A DNA stretch of 64,000 bases from GCA-003244245 sp050699595 (GCA_050699595.1 JBOHFI010000014.1:34916-98915); one strand, 5' to 3'. Positions 41,851 through 51,574 are shown, numbered from the stretch's first letter. The notes: generated by a model not told the origin, from the letters alone. Numbers and translations: made by a program.

Positions 41851-42766
41851 GGATCGCCTTCAGCCTCTCGACAGTGACATGCGTGTAGAGCTGCGTAGTG
41901 GCGAGCGTAGCGTGACCGAGTAACTCCTGAACGGCGCGCAGATCGGCACCCCCCTCCAACAGATGAGTCGCGGCGCTGTGCCGCAGGCCGTGCGGGCCCA
42001 TGTCCGGCGCACCCGGCACCGCACCGACCATGTCGTGCACCACGGTCCGAATGATCCGCTGATCGACCCGCCCGCCCCGCGCCCCGAGGAACAGCGCCGC
42101 CGCTGAATGCGGCTGCGCGAGCGCGGGGCGTCCTTGATCGAGCCAGCGGAGCAGAGCCCGCTGCGCGGGCAGCCCATAAGGCACCGCGCGTTCCTTGGCT
42201 CCCTTACCGAATACCCGGACCAGGCACCGCTCCATGTCGAGGTCGCTGAGATCAAGACCGCAGAGCTCGGCGACGCGTATCCCGGTCGCGTACAACAGCT
42301 CCACCACGGCGTGATCACGCAACGCGATCGAGTCCGCCTCGGCGGCACCGCGTTGCGCGGCGTGGAGTGCTGCGGCAGCCTGTTCCGGGTGCAGCACCGC
42401 GGGCAGGGGTCGCTGCGGCCGTGGCGCGACCAGCCGCAGCCCCGGGTCGCCGCCCAGCACTCCGACTCGGGTGGCCCAGGCGGTGAAGGCACGAGCCGCC
42501 GCAGCACGGCGCGCCAGCGTGCCGCGCCGATGGCCGCTGCGGTGCTGCATGCCCAACCAGCCGCGCAGCAGCGGGAGGTCCACCGCCGCGAGATCGTCGC
42601 GGCCCGAATCCGCCAGGTACCGCAGCAGAGCGGTGACGTCGCCGCGGTAGGCCCGCACCGTGTGCGGCGACAGCCCACGCACGGACCGCAGATAAGCGGC
42701 GAAACGCTCCCGGTACGCCACCAGGGCATCCGGTAACGAGTCGGGTGCCGTCCGGTCCTCGCTCAC
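41825..42766 (-). CDS. xerC: Tyrosine recombinase XerC
   Basis: About 313 residues. N-terminal SAM-like core-binding domain (FAAYLRSVRGLSPHTVRAYR) and catalytic domain with ATGIRVAELCGLDLSDLD (Arg), HGLRHSAATHLLEGGADLRA (His-x-x-Arg), LLGHATLATTQLYTHV (His and nucleophile Tyr). It resolves chromosome dimers with XerD. GTG 42766 gives VSEDRTAPDSL as N-terminus; a start at 42856 is possible but looks like the dprA-xerC spacer. Confidence 0.92.
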   Translation of the reverse strand: MSEDRTAPDSLPDALVAYRERFAAYLRSVRGLSPHTVRAYRGDVTALLRYLADSGRDDLAAVDLPLLRGWLGMQHRSGHRRGTLARRAAAARAFTAWATRVGVLGGDPGLRLVAPRPQRPLPAVLHPEQAAAALHAAQRGAAEADSIALRDHAVVELLYATGIRVAELCGLDLSDLDMERCLVRVFGKGAKERAVPYGLPAQRALLRWLDQGRPALAQPHSAAALFLGARGGRVDQRIIRTVVHDMVGAVPGAPDMGPHGLRHSAATHLLEGGADLRAVQELLGHATLATTQLYTHVTVERLKAIHDRSHPRS

Positions 42767-42798
42767 CCGCAGCACGCTGCGCTCCCGAGAGCGCCAGG

Positions 42799-43959
42799 TC
42801 AAGCACCGCCACACCCCGAGTCGGGTGGCACCCGGTGCCAACCGCTCACCCCGCACCCCACCAGCCCCCGCAGCTCCAACAACGGCAGCGCGGAGCGCAC
42901 CCGGTGTAGCGGCACCCCGGAATCAGCCACCAGCTGTTCGGGATGCCGGGGAGCCCGTACGGGCAGTGCCTCGTACACCGCCAGCAGCTCCGGGCTCAGC
43001 CCGTCGGTGCGCCGGCGGGGTGTGGTCAGCGGCGGCGCGAGGTCCGCCCCGATCCGCCCCACCGCCTCCACCACTTCCGCCGCCCGAGTGACCAACACCG
43101 CCTGCTCCTCACGCACCAGCAGGTGGCAGCCTATGGACAGCGCCGAGGTGACCGGACCCGGCACCGCCATCACGACTCGGCCCAACGCGGCCGCGGCGGC
43201 AGCGGTGCTCCGGGCACCGCTGCGCACACTCGCTTCGACCACGACGGTGCCGGCCGCGAATGCGGCGATCAGGCGATTGCGGACCAGGAAGCGGTGCCGC
43301 GCGGGACGGATACCCGGGGGATACTCGCTGACCACCGCGCCGCTCTCGGCGATCCGGTTCAGCAGCCCATGGTGGCCCACCGGGTAAGCCCGATCCAGCC
43401 CACACGCCTGCACCGCGACGGTGCGGCCCTCGGCGGCCAACGCGCCCCGATGCGCCGCACCGTCGATGCCGAACGCGGCGCCGGAGACCACCGCGAAGCC
43501 GGCGTCGGCGAGTTCGTAGCCGAACTCGGCGGCGACGTGCTCCCCGTATCCGGTAGCGGCTCTCGCCCCCACCACCGCCACCGTCCGCTCGCCGAGCTCG
43601 TCCAGGCGACCGGCCCCCCGCGCCCAGAGCGCCAGCGGGGCCCGCCATCGCTCGTCGGTCTGGGCAACCGGAGTGACGAAGCAGGTGAACGCCTCGGCTG
43701 GCCACTCCGCGTCCTCGGGAACCACCAACCGGCCCCCGAGCGCGGCGATCGCGGAAAGGTCGGCCTCGGCCCGGTCTTCCGCCCGGCGAGCACTGGTCTC
43801 CGCAGCCACCCGGTGGGGTACCTGCCCGGCGGTCACCAACCGGGCCGCCCGAACCGGACCGACCTCGCTGACCAGCTCGGACAACGCGGGAGCGGGGGGC
43901 TCGGCGACCCGGTTGAGGTAGGCTCGGGCCCGGCGCAGCTCGCTGTCTCCCGGCGTCAC
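42799..43959 (-). CDS. dprA: DNA-processing protein A
   Basis: 386 residues. Rossmann-like core with VVGARAATGYGEHVAAEFGY, FAVVSGAAFGIDGAAHRGAL, VVVEASVRSGARSTAAAAAA and a C-terminal winged-helix-like domain. It loads RecA on incoming single-stranded DNA. Overlaps comM by 4 nt. Confidence 0.95.
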   Translation of the reverse strand: MTPGDSELRRARAYLNRVAEPPAPALSELVSEVGPVRAARLVTAGQVPHRVAAETSARRAEDRAEADLSAIAALGGRLVVPEDAEWPAEAFTCFVTPVAQTDERWRAPLALWARGAGRLDELGERTVAVVGARAATGYGEHVAAEFGYELADAGFAVVSGAAFGIDGAAHRGALAAEGRTVAVQACGLDRAYPVGHHGLLNRIAESGAVVSEYPPGIRPARHRFLVRNRLIAAFAAGTVVVEASVRSGARSTAAAAAALGRVVMAVPGPVTSALSIGCHLLVREEQAVLVTRAAEVVEAVGRIGADLAPPLTTPRRRTDGLSPELLAVYEALPVRAPRHPEQLVADSGVPLHRVRSALPLLELRGLVGCGVSGWHRVPPDSGCGGA

Positions 43960-45470
43960 GGCGCCCTCCGGTCCCGCAGACCCATCGCCACGCTCACGTC
44001 CTCGACCAGCGGGCGGTCCCGACCGGCCAAGTCAGCCACCGTCCAGGCCAACCGCAACGTACGATCCGCCCCTCTGGCCGTCACCATGCCCCGATGCAGC
44101 GCCGCCGCGATCGGCTCGGTCACCTCCCTCGGCAGCCGGAACCGCCGCCGTAACACCGGGCCGGGCACCTCGGCGTTCGTGCTCCAGCCGGTCCCCGCCC
44201 ACCGCGCGCGGGCGGCGGCGCGAGCCTGAAGCACCCGTTCGCGCACCGTCTCGGTGCTCTCCGGCTCCGTGTCGGCCTGACCCATGTCCTTCACCGGACG
44301 CATCACCACCCGCAGGTCCACCCGATCCAGCAGTGGCCCGGACAGCCGGCCCAGATACCGCCTGCGGGCCGACGGGGCACAGGTGCAGTCCCGCTCGTCG
44401 GGCGGAGCGCACGGGCACGGGTTCGCCGCGAGCACCAGCTGGCACCGTGCCGGGTATCGCACCACCCCGTCCCGGCGTGCCAACCGGACCTCGCCATCCT
44501 CCAGCGGGGTGCGCAGCGCCTCCAGCGACCGCGGCCCGAACTCAGCAACCTCGTCGAGGAACAGCACCCCGCGGTGCGCTCGGCTTACCGCGCCGGGCTT
44601 GGCCAGCCCCGAGCCGCCTCCGACCAGCGCGGCCACCGAGCTGGTGTGATGCGGCGCGACGAACGGGGGCACGGTGATCAGCGGGGTCTCCGGGGAGAGC
44701 AGACCGGCCACCGAGTGCACTGCGGTCACCTCGAGCGCCTCCTGGTCGGTGAGCGCGGGCAGCAGCCCGACCATCCGCTGGGCCAACATGGTCTTGCCCG
44801 TCCCCGGCGGGCCGGTCAGCAGCAGATGGTGACCGCCTGCGGCAGCGACCTCCACCGCCCAGCGGGCGTCACCCTGTTCCAGCACGTCCCCGAGGTCGAG
44901 GACCGTCGCCGACGGCGCAGGACGAGGCGGGCCGGGACGCGCCAACTCAGTACCCCCAGGGTTGCGCAACCAGGCGAGCACCTCCTTCAGGCAGCTCGCG
45001 CCGTACACCCGCACCCCGTCAACCAGGCTGGCCTCGGCGAGCGAGGCGATCGGCACCACCACCTCGCCGATACCCACCTGGCGGGCGGCGAGGACGGCCG
45101 GCAGCACGCCTCGTACCTGACGCAGCCGGCCGTCCAGGGCCAGCTCCCCGATCAGCACCAGCCCGTGCAGCCGCTGCGCCGGGATCCGGCCGTCCGCGGC
45201 CAGCAATGCGCAGGCCAGCGCAAGGTCGTAGCTGCTGCCGCCCTTGGGCAAAGTGGCCGGCGACAGCGCGAGGGTCATCCGGCGCGGTGGCCACCGCTCA
45301 CCCGAGTTGAGCACCGCGGCCCGCACCCGGTCCCGCGCCTCGGACAAGGCGGTATCGGGCAGCCCCACCATCTGTAGCCCCGGCAGTCCCGGACCGATAT
45401 GGGCCTCGATCTCCACCAGGACACCGTCGACCCCGTGCAGCGCCACCGCCCAGGCGCTGGCCAGCGACAT
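43956..45470 (-). CDS. comM: YifB/ComM family AAA+ ATPase (Mg-chelatase-like)
   Basis: 504 residues: N-terminal Lon-protease-like fold (MSLASAWAVALHGVDGVLVE, IGPGLPGLQMVGLPDTALSE), Walker A GPPGTGKTMLAQR, Walker B VLFLDEVAEF, Cys-rich PCPCAPPDERDCTCAP, and C-terminal Mg_chelatase_C. ComM homologues drive branch migration during recombination. ATG 45470 overlaps the yraN stop as TGATG. Confidence 0.94.
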   Translation of the reverse strand: MSLASAWAVALHGVDGVLVEIEAHIGPGLPGLQMVGLPDTALSEARDRVRAAVLNSGERWPPRRMTLALSPATLPKGGSSYDLALACALLAADGRIPAQRLHGLVLIGELALDGRLRQVRGVLPAVLAARQVGIGEVVVPIASLAEASLVDGVRVYGASCLKEVLAWLRNPGGTELARPGPPRPAPSATVLDLGDVLEQGDARWAVEVAAAGGHHLLLTGPPGTGKTMLAQRMVGLLPALTDQEALEVTAVHSVAGLLSPETPLITVPPFVAPHHTSSVAALVGGGSGLAKPGAVSRAHRGVLFLDEVAEFGPRSLEALRTPLEDGEVRLARRDGVVRYPARCQLVLAANPCPCAPPDERDCTCAPSARRRYLGRLSGPLLDRVDLRVVMRPVKDMGQADTEPESTETVRERVLQARAAARARWAGTGWSTNAEVPGPVLRRRFRLPREVTEPIAAALHRGMVTARGADRTLRLAWTVADLAGRDRPLVEDVSVAMGLRDRRAP

Positions 45471-45886
45471 CAGAACGCACCCTGCAGGTGTTCGACGGTG
45501 ACCGGCCCATCCTGCGGGCACAGCACCGCCAGCACGTCGAACCGGATCTCGCACCAACCGACCCGATAGGCCCGCAGCCACTCCGCCGTGACCCGCCTGA
45601 TCCGCGCCGCCTTCGTCGGCGTCACGCTCTCGGACGGTTCCCCGTACCCGGTCCCCGACCGGGTCTTGACCTCGCACACCACGAGGCGCTGCCCATCGGT
45701 GGCAATAAGATCCACCTCGCCCTCCCGGCAACGCCAGTTGCGCGAGAGCACCACGAGCCCAGTACCGGCCAGATAGTCCACCGCCAGGTCTTCGCCCCGC
45801 CTGCCCAGCTCGTCGCTACGGCCCTGCTTGTCACTACGGCGCTGGGCCGCCTGATGACCCTGGGCCGCCTGCGCTGTCGGCTCCAT
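45470..45886 (-). CDS. yraN: YraN/UPF0102 family nuclease-like protein
   Basis: 138 residues with the restriction-endonuclease-like core: GRRGEDLAVDYLAGTGLVVL, NWRCREGEVDLIATDGQRLV (E-x-D) and CEVKTRSGTGYG (E-x-K). The role is unknown; it is almost always next to comM/dprA and rnhB. Confidence 0.93.
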   Translation of the reverse strand: MEPTAQAAQGHQAAQRRSDKQGRSDELGRRGEDLAVDYLAGTGLVVLSRNWRCREGEVDLIATDGQRLVVCEVKTRSGTGYGEPSESVTPTKAARIRRVTAEWLRAYRVGWCEIRFDVLAVLCPQDGPVTVEHLQGAF

Positions 45887-46085
45887 CCCGTCCTCCCGGT
45901 TTCTCGGTGATCTCCAGCCATGAGGCTGCCGGGCCGGGGCGACGCGGTCGACCTCACGCGGGCAGAGCTGTGGACAGCAGGGGTAGGTGTGGATAAACAG
46001 CGCACGCGGGTGGGTAGGTCACCAAAAATGTCAGGGCACTCCCGTACGCTGGACATAAGGCGTTCTGCCTTTCGAAACGCAGACC

Positions 46086-46662
46086 ATGACCGAGACACTG
46101 GCTGAGGCGCCGTTCACCCTCACCGACGGGCCGCGCCGCCACACCAGGTACGCCGAGCTCGCGGCGGCCGGCCCGGTGCACCGAATCGCGCTGCCCAGCG
46201 GAACGCCGGCCTAGCTGATCACTGACTATGACGAGGTACGCCAGGCGCTGCACGACCCGCGGCTGGTCAAGAGCGAATCCGCGCTGACGACGCTGTCCCG
46301 GGACCGGCTGACTCCCGAGGAACTCGCGGCGCTGGGTAGCCACATGCTCAGCCACAACCCGCCGACTCGCGCCCCGCATCCAGCAGATCACCGACGAGCT
46401 GCTCGACGCTATGGACACCGCGGCGCAGACCGACCTGATCGCCGCGGTTGCGCTCCCGCTGCCCATCACCGTGATCTCCGAGCTGCTCGGCGTGCCAGCC
46501 GATCACCGCGCGGAGTTCCACGACTGGTCTACCACCGTGGTGGCCGGCTCACTGGCGGAGTCCGACGCGTACCGCTACGCCACGACCTCAATGGTGCGAT
46601 ATCGGCGGGAGCTGCTCCAGATCAAGCGCGCCGCTCCAGCCGATGACCTGCTCTCCGCGTGA
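46086..46662 (+). pseudogene. Truncated cytochrome P450 pseudogene
   Basis: From ATG 46086 it reads MTETLAEAPFTLTDGPRRHT; codon 43 is TAG (46212-46214) where P450s have Trp in the xWLITxYDEVR segment. After GSHMLSHNPP a deletion/frameshift near 46365 removes the C-helix; the other frame resumes with IQQITDELLDAMDT, ISELLGVPADHRAEFHDWST and ends at DDLLSA. The I-helix, ExxR and heme Cys regions are missing. Three independent lesions make it non-functional. Confidence 0.88.
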
Positions 46663-46696
46663 TCCTGTGCTGAGGCAGAGCGCGATAGGGAGGAGA

Positions 46697-47020
46697 TCAG
46701 CCGCCGAAGGGGCCGTTTTCGGGCAGCCGTAGGTCTGGTTTGTCCACTTCCTCGATGTTGACGTCCTTGAACGTGAGCACTCGGACGTTCTTGACGAACC
46801 GGGCCGGCCGGTACAGGTCCCACACCCAGGCATCGGACATCCGTACCTCGAAGTACACCTCACCCTCGGCGTTGCGGGCCTGCACATCCACCGCGTTGGC
46901 CAGATAGAAGCGCCGCTCGGTCTCGACGACATAGGTGAACTGGCCGACGACGTCGCGGTACTCCTTGTAGATCGACAGCTCCATCTCGGTCTCGTACTTC
47001 TCGAGATCCTCGGCGCTCAT
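46697..47020 (-). CDS. DUF2469 family protein
   Basis: 107 residues: MSAEDLEKYETEMELSIYKE, YVVETERRFYLANAVDVQAR, and FKDVNIEEVDKPDLRLPE. A highly conserved actinobacterial family next to rnhB, function unknown. Start overlaps the rnhB stop by 4 nt. Confidence 0.93.
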   Translation of the reverse strand: MSAEDLEKYETEMELSIYKEYRDVVGQFTYVVETERRFYLANAVDVQARNAEGEVYFEVRMSDAWVWDLYRPARFVKNVRVLTFKDVNIEEVDKPDLRLPENGPFGG

Positions 47021-47865
47021 CGACGGCCCACCGGTCGCTTCATCAGGTGCTGGCTCCTCCTGCTCGCAGACGTTGAGTAGTCGGCGACTTCCCCATTCTG
47101 GACCACCGCCTGCCCCCCTCCTGATTCACCTATCGACGCCGGCCTGGCCGGTACGCTCCGGCACGCCGACGCGGTCAGGTCATGCAGACGCGCCGCCAGC
47201 ACGACGTTGGCGTAGCTGAACCGGTGTTCGGCGCACGGGCCATGCGTCAGCAGGGACACAGTGTGCTCCGACGTGCAGTAGCCCTTGTGCTCGCCGAAGC
47301 CATACCACGGCGTCCGCTCGTGCAGCTCGCCCATGATGCGGTCGCGGGTCACCTTGGCCAGCACCGAGGCCGCCGCCACGCAGGCCGTGGCACGGTCCCC
47401 GCCGATCACCGCCAGGTTCGGAGCGGTCAGGCCGGGCACGCGGAACCCGTCGGTGAGCACGTAACCGGGGTGCACAGCAAGGCCGGCGACGGCTCGACGC
47501 ATACCCTCCAGGTTGGCCACGTGCACGCCCACCTCATCGACCTCCTCGGGTGGGATCACCACCACACTCCAGGACAGCGCTCTGGTGACGATCAGGTCGT
47601 GGTAGTGCTCCCGGCGCGGCGCGGTGAGCAGCTTGGAGTCGGTGAGCCCAGCCAGAGCCCCCGCATCAGCCGGCCGCAGCACGCACGCCGCAACCACCAG
47701 AGGACCAGCACAGGCCCCTCGGCCGGCCTCGTCCACCCCAGCGACCGGGCCCAAGCCCTTGCGGTGCAGGACAGCCTGCAGCGCCCACGTGCCTAAGCCC
47801 CTGCGCACCACCGCCCTCGGCGGCTGCGGCAGGGCCTGACGACTGAGTTGCGCCACGGCCGGCAT
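47017..47865 (-). CDS. rnhB: Ribonuclease HII
   Basis: 282 residues. GPVAGVDEAGRGACAGPLVV carries the catalytic Asp-Glu-x-G signature; DSKLLTAPRREHY, and later acidic residues in GGDRATACVAAASVLAKVTR. Removes ribonucleotides from DNA. Unusual C-terminal extension of ~50 residues rich in Ser/Arg after LAARLHDLT. The ATG at 47865, 5 nt after the lepB stop, is preferred; the frame remains open upstream inside lepB. Confidence 0.93.
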   Translation of the reverse strand: MPAVAQLSRQALPQPPRAVVRRGLGTWALQAVLHRKGLGPVAGVDEAGRGACAGPLVVAACVLRPADAGALAGLTDSKLLTAPRREHYHDLIVTRALSWSVVVIPPEEVDEVGVHVANLEGMRRAVAGLAVHPGYVLTDGFRVPGLTAPNLAVIGGDRATACVAAASVLAKVTRDRIMGELHERTPWYGFGEHKGYCTSEHTVSLLTHGPCAEHRFSYANVVLAARLHDLTASACRSVPARPASIGESGGGQAVVQNGEVADYSTSASRRSQHLMKRPVGRR

Positions 47866-47870
47866 GGTCG

Positions 47871-48767
47871 TCAGCCACGCCTCCGGGCGACCACCCGCTC
47901 CCGCAGGACCCGACCGCCCCGCAGCACCGGTCGGCTCAGCACCAGGGCGGCACCGAGCGGAAGGCCGGCGGGCCAGGACGACCCAGCAGGCTCCGTCGCG
48001 CCGAGCGCACCCGCGTGCCACGGATCCGGGTCGGAGATCACCTGCCACCGCGACAGCGGGAGCACGATCAGACGCGCCTTGCCGATGACATTGCTCACCG
48101 GCACGGTGCCCGATCGCTGGTCCGTGACGTGTCGCCGAGAGTCCGCACTGTTGTTGCGATTGTCCCCCATCATCCACAAGTTGCCTTGGGGCACCGTGAC
48201 GGGAGCGAACTGCTCCTGGGGCTCGTGCAGAACGGCGTATGGCTCGGTCAGCGCGTGTCCATCGACCATGACCCGGTTCTGCTGATCGCAGCATTGCACG
48301 GTCTGGCCACCCACCGCGATCACCCGCTTGACGAAGTCGCGCTCATCCGGCGGCGCTAGGCCGATCAGCGATCCGGCCTCCTGAAGCCCGCGGACCAGCA
48401 CGTTGTCCGACCGTTGGCTGGTGAACTCGCTGGCCCATGAGTCGGTGCCGCGGAAGACCACCACCTCGCCCGGTCTCGGATCGCGAAAACGGTAGGTCAG
48501 TTTGTCGACCAGCACCCGATCGTTGGTACAGCCGGTGCAGCCATGCAGGGTCAGTTCCATAGACGCCGAGGGGATCACGTACACCCGAGCCACGAATGTC
48601 TGGACCAGGAATGTGAGCACCAGCGCGGTAAGCACCAGGATCGGTAACTCGCGCCAGAACGAGCCCCTCTTACGTCTGGACAGGCGATGCCGGTGCACGC
48701 GGCGGCCCGGAGAATCGCCGGGATCAACGTCGCGAGCGGGTTCGGTCGAGCGAGCCAGGTTGGCCAC
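47871..48767 (-). CDS. lepB: Signal peptidase I
   Basis: 298 residues. One N-terminal membrane segment (LPILVLTALVLTFLVQTFVA), catalytic Ser in IPSASMELTLHG, catalytic Lys in DFVKRVIAVGGQTV, and box E GNLWMMGDNRNNSADSR. Cleaves secretory signal peptides at the outer face of the membrane. The Met-x motif reads S-A-S-M-E. A short basic C-terminal tail follows. Confidence 0.95.
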   Translation of the reverse strand: MANLARSTEPARDVDPGDSPGRRVHRHRLSRRKRGSFWRELPILVLTALVLTFLVQTFVARVYVIPSASMELTLHGCTGCTNDRVLVDKLTYRFRDPRPGEVVVFRGTDSWASEFTSQRSDNVLVRGLQEAGSLIGLAPPDERDFVKRVIAVGGQTVQCCDQQNRVMVDGHALTEPYAVLHEPQEQFAPVTVPQGNLWMMGDNRNNSADSRRHVTDQRSGTVPVSNVIGKARLIVLPLSRWQVISDPDPWHAGALGATEPAGSSWPAGLPLGAALVLSRPVLRGGRVLRERVVARRRG

Positions 48768-48804
48768 GTCCTCAGGCTATCGGCAGGCGGACGGTGCCGG
48801 GGGA

Positions 48805-49164
48805 TCAGGACGCGGACGGCGTCTCACGCTTCTCCTTGATCTTGGCAGCCTTACCCCGGAGATCACGGAGATAGTACAGCTTGGCACGTCGCACATCACC
48901 ACGAGTGACAATCTCGATCTTGGCAATGGTGGGGGTATGCACCGGAAAGGTGCGCTCCACACCCACGCCGAAGGACACCTTGCGCACCGTGAAGGTTTCC
49001 CGCACTCCCCCACCCTGACGGCGGATGACCGCGCCTTGGAATATCTGTACCCGCTGGCGCGAGCCCTCGATGACGCGGACGTGCACCTTGAGGGTGTCAC
49101 CAGGCCGGAAGTCGGGGACATCGGACCGCAATGACTTCGCGTCCAGGGCGTCCAGGGTGTTCAT
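48805..49164 (-). CDS. rplS: 50S ribosomal protein L19
   Basis: 119 residues: FRPGDTLKVHVRVIEGSRQR, IFQGAVIRRQGGGVRETFTV, RRAKLYYLRDLRGKAAKIKE. Full length. ATG 49164 chosen because homologues begin MNTLDALD; the open frame above is the trmD-rplS spacer. Confidence 0.97.
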   Translation of the reverse strand: MNTLDALDAKSLRSDVPDFRPGDTLKVHVRVIEGSRQRVQIFQGAVIRRQGGGVRETFTVRKVSFGVGVERTFPVHTPTIAKIEIVTRGDVRRAKLYYLRDLRGKAAKIKEKRETPSAS

Positions 49165-49261
49165 CGGGAGTCCATCCTCGTCATCGTGTGCTGTGCACGG
49201 TCTGGGGCAACCCTCAGCGGGCGCGAACAGCGGCGTCGGTGACGGCAAGGATATGCGAGGT

Positions 49262-50014
49262 TCATCCGGGCGGGGTGATGGGGCCCTCGAGCACGGCGCG
49301 GTCCTGCGCATCCAGCGCGTCGGGTGGCAGTGCGGCCAGCAGGTCGGGACGCCGCGCCGCAGTGCGCTCCACCGCGCGGTCCCGGCGCCAGCGAGCGATC
49401 GCGGCGTGGTTGCCCGAACGGAGCACAGCGGGCACCTCCCGGCCCCGCCACACCTCGGGACGGGTATAGCAAGGACCCTCCAGAAGGCCGTCAGAGAACG
49501 AGTCCTGCATCGCCGAGGCGGGGTTGCCCAGCACCCCAGGCAGCAGGCGGGCGATCGCCTCGACCATCACCAGTACGGCGACCTCACCCCCGACGAGCAC
49601 GTAATCGCCGAGCGAGATCTCATCGGCGACCACCCGGTCGGCCGCGTCGTCGATCACCCGCTGGTCGATGCCCTCGTAGCGGCCGCAGGCGAAAACGAGC
49701 CGGGGTTGTGCGGCCAGATCGGCGGCCAGTTGTTGGGTGAACGGCCGTCCTGCGGGGCTGGGCACCACCAACCGTGGCGGCGGCTCACCGACGAGCACCT
49801 CGTCGAGCGCCGCACCCCAGACATCGGGTCGCATCACCATGCCGGGTCCACCGCCGTAGGGGGCGTCGTCCACCGACCGGTGCCCATCGTGGGCCCAGTT
49901 CCGCAGGTCATACACTGTGAAGGCGATCAGGTTCCGCTCGATGGCCCGGCCGAGCAACGCCTCCCGGGCCGGAGCCAGATATTCGGGGAAGATCGTCACG
50001 ACCTGGATCAGCAC
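49262..50014 (-). CDS. trmD: tRNA (guanine-37-N1)-methyltransferase
   Basis: 250 residues of the SPOUT fold: MLIQVVTIFPEYLAPAREAL, YGGGPGMVMRPD, FACGRYEGIDQRVIDDAADR and EISLGDYVLVGGEVAVLVMV, forming the trefoil knot. Methylates G37 of tRNAs to prevent frameshifting. 12 nt after rimM. Confidence 0.97.
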   Translation of the reverse strand: MLIQVVTIFPEYLAPAREALLGRAIERNLIAFTVYDLRNWAHDGHRSVDDAPYGGGPGMVMRPDVWGAALDEVLVGEPPPRLVVPSPAGRPFTQQLAADLAAQPRLVFACGRYEGIDQRVIDDAADRVVADEISLGDYVLVGGEVAVLVMVEAIARLLPGVLGNPASAMQDSFSDGLLEGPCYTRPEVWRGREVPAVLRSGNHAAIARWRRDRAVERTAARRPDLLAALPPDALDAQDRAVLEGPITPPG

Positions 50015-50026
50015 CGCTCAACACCT

Positions 50027-50584
50027 TCAGTCGAGCAACCCGGCAGGAGGGTCGAGCAGCAGTCGACCACCAGGCAGGTCCACCTCGAGCACGATCGCCC
50101 GCACGAAGGGCACCAACGCCTCGCCGTGGCCTGTCTCCAGCACCAGCAGGTCGCTGGCCGGGGCGTGCACGACCTCACGCACCGTGCCCAGCGCCGCGCC
50201 GTCGAGCCCCACAGCGGCCAGACCCTCGAGCTGATGATCGTAGAACTCGTCGGGTTCCGCCAAGTCGGGCAGCCCGGTAGCCTCGACGGTCAACACGAGG
50301 CCGCGCAGTTCCGCTGCCGCATCTCGATCGGGCACCCCGACGAATCGCACGAGCAAGGCTGCCCCGTGCGGACGGACAGTCTCCACCGTGAGAGTCCGGC
50401 CGGTGTCCCCGCGCAGCTGAGGATCGTCCCCGCGAGGCGCGGGATCGTCACAGCGCAGCTGCGCACCAACGATGAACCGCTGCTCGGGGAAGTCGGTACG
50501 CACCTGCACGGCCACCTCCCCACGCAGGCCGTGTGGCCTGCCGATCCGGCCGACCACCCGGTGGGTGTCCCTGCTCGGCCGCAT
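50027..50584 (-). CDS. rimM: 16S rRNA maturation factor
   Basis: About 185 residues: VVGRIGRPHGLRGEVAVQVR N-terminal barrel and a PRC-barrel with EFYDHQLEGLAAVGLDG and ALVPFVRAIVLEVDLPGGRL. ATG 50584 sits just after the khpA stop; longer starts up to 50623 overlap khpA. Assists 30S head assembly. Confidence 0.93.
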   Translation of the reverse strand: MRPSRDTHRVVGRIGRPHGLRGEVAVQVRTDFPEQRFIVGAQLRCDDPAPRGDDPQLRGDTGRTLTVETVRPHGAALLVRFVGVPDRDAAAELRGLVLTVEATGLPDLAEPDEFYDHQLEGLAAVGLDGAALGTVREVVHAPASDLLVLETGHGEALVPFVRAIVLEVDLPGGRLLLDPPAGLLD

Positions 50585-50585
50585 A

Positions 50586-50825
50586 TCAGCGATCGGTGTC
50601 GACGACATCGACGCGAACCCCACGTCCGCCGATACCGTTCATCACCGTGCGCAACGCTGTGGCGGTACGTCCACCCCGGCCGATCACCTTGCCGAGATCA
50701 TCGGGGTGGACGTGCACCTCCAGGGTACGGCCCCGCCGCGTGGTCACCAGCTGGACGCGCACATCGTCAGGATTGTCGACGATTCCCCGCACGAGATGCT
50801 CGAGCGCGTCCGCCAGCATGCTCAC
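50586..50825 (-). CDS. khpA: KhpA-like KH-domain RNA-binding protein
   Basis: 79 residues with a single KH domain: VHPDDLGKVIGRGGRTATAL contains the GxxG loop as G-R-G-G. Always beside rpsP and rimM; binds RNA, in some bacteria with KhpB. GTG start overlaps the rpsP stop as GTGA. Confidence 0.93.
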   Translation of the reverse strand: MSMLADALEHLVRGIVDNPDDVRVQLVTTRRGRTLEVHVHPDDLGKVIGRGGRTATALRTVMNGIGGRGVRVDVVDTDR

Positions 50826-51349
50826 ACCTGGCCGTCCGCGACCGTCGCAGTGTCCTCCCGGCCATCGACCCCGGCTCGAGCCACGGCGGTCTGCACCGCC
50901 ACGGCCTGCGCAGCTGGAGCCGTCCTCGGGGCATCCACGACCGCGGTGGTGTCGGTCTGGCGGGCGGCCTTCTTCCGCGGCGTGGTGGCCTCGGTGGTCG
51001 GCACGTCACCGGCCTGCGCCAGCGCCCGGTTGAACAGCTCGGCCTTGTCCGGCTTGGGCTCCGCATGCTGCAGCGTGCCCTCGGCACCCGGGAGGCCTTT
51101 GAACCGCTGCCAGTCCCCCGTGATCTGGAAGATGTGTTGCACCGGCTCGGTGGGTTGGGCCCCGACTCCGAGCCAATACTGCACCCGCGCAGAGTCGACC
51201 TCGATGACGCTGGGTTGCTCCTTGGGGTGGTACTTGCCGATCGTCTCGATCGCCTTGCCGTTGCGGCGAGTGCGGGCGTCTGCGACGACGATCCGGTAGT
51301 ACGGCTGGCGAATCCTGCCGAGCCGCATGAGCTTGATCTTGACAGCCAC
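50822..51349 (-). CDS. rpsP: 30S ribosomal protein S16 with long C-terminal tail
   Basis: 175 residues. The S16 core VKIKLMRLGRIRQPYYRIVV, ADARTRRNGKAIETIGKYHP is complete by about residue 85; the rest is an Ala/Thr-rich acidic extension common in actinobacterial S16. GTG 51349 puts VAVKIKL at the N-terminus as in homologues. Confidence 0.95.
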   Translation of the reverse strand: MAVKIKLMRLGRIRQPYYRIVVADARTRRNGKAIETIGKYHPKEQPSVIEVDSARVQYWLGVGAQPTEPVQHIFQITGDWQRFKGLPGAEGTLQHAEPKPDKAELFNRALAQAGDVPTTEATTPRKKAARQTDTTAVVDAPRTAPAAQAVAVQTAVARAGVDGREDTATVADGQV

Positions 51350-51574
51350 GGGGCGAGCTACTCCTGTCAACGCGCGAGTGTTCACGGTGAGCGCGCGCGG
51401 CCCATGGTGGGGACACGGACCGACGGTGCTCGAGAGGTCAGCGGTCGCGGCGCGATGAGAGGGCTCACCGCGACAACAGCGACCCATTGTGCCAGAGGCG
51501 TCTCAGTGCCCCGAATCGCCCGTCCACAACCGGCGGGCGCGCTGGGCACGAAGGCCGGACACCCCGGGCGGGGG

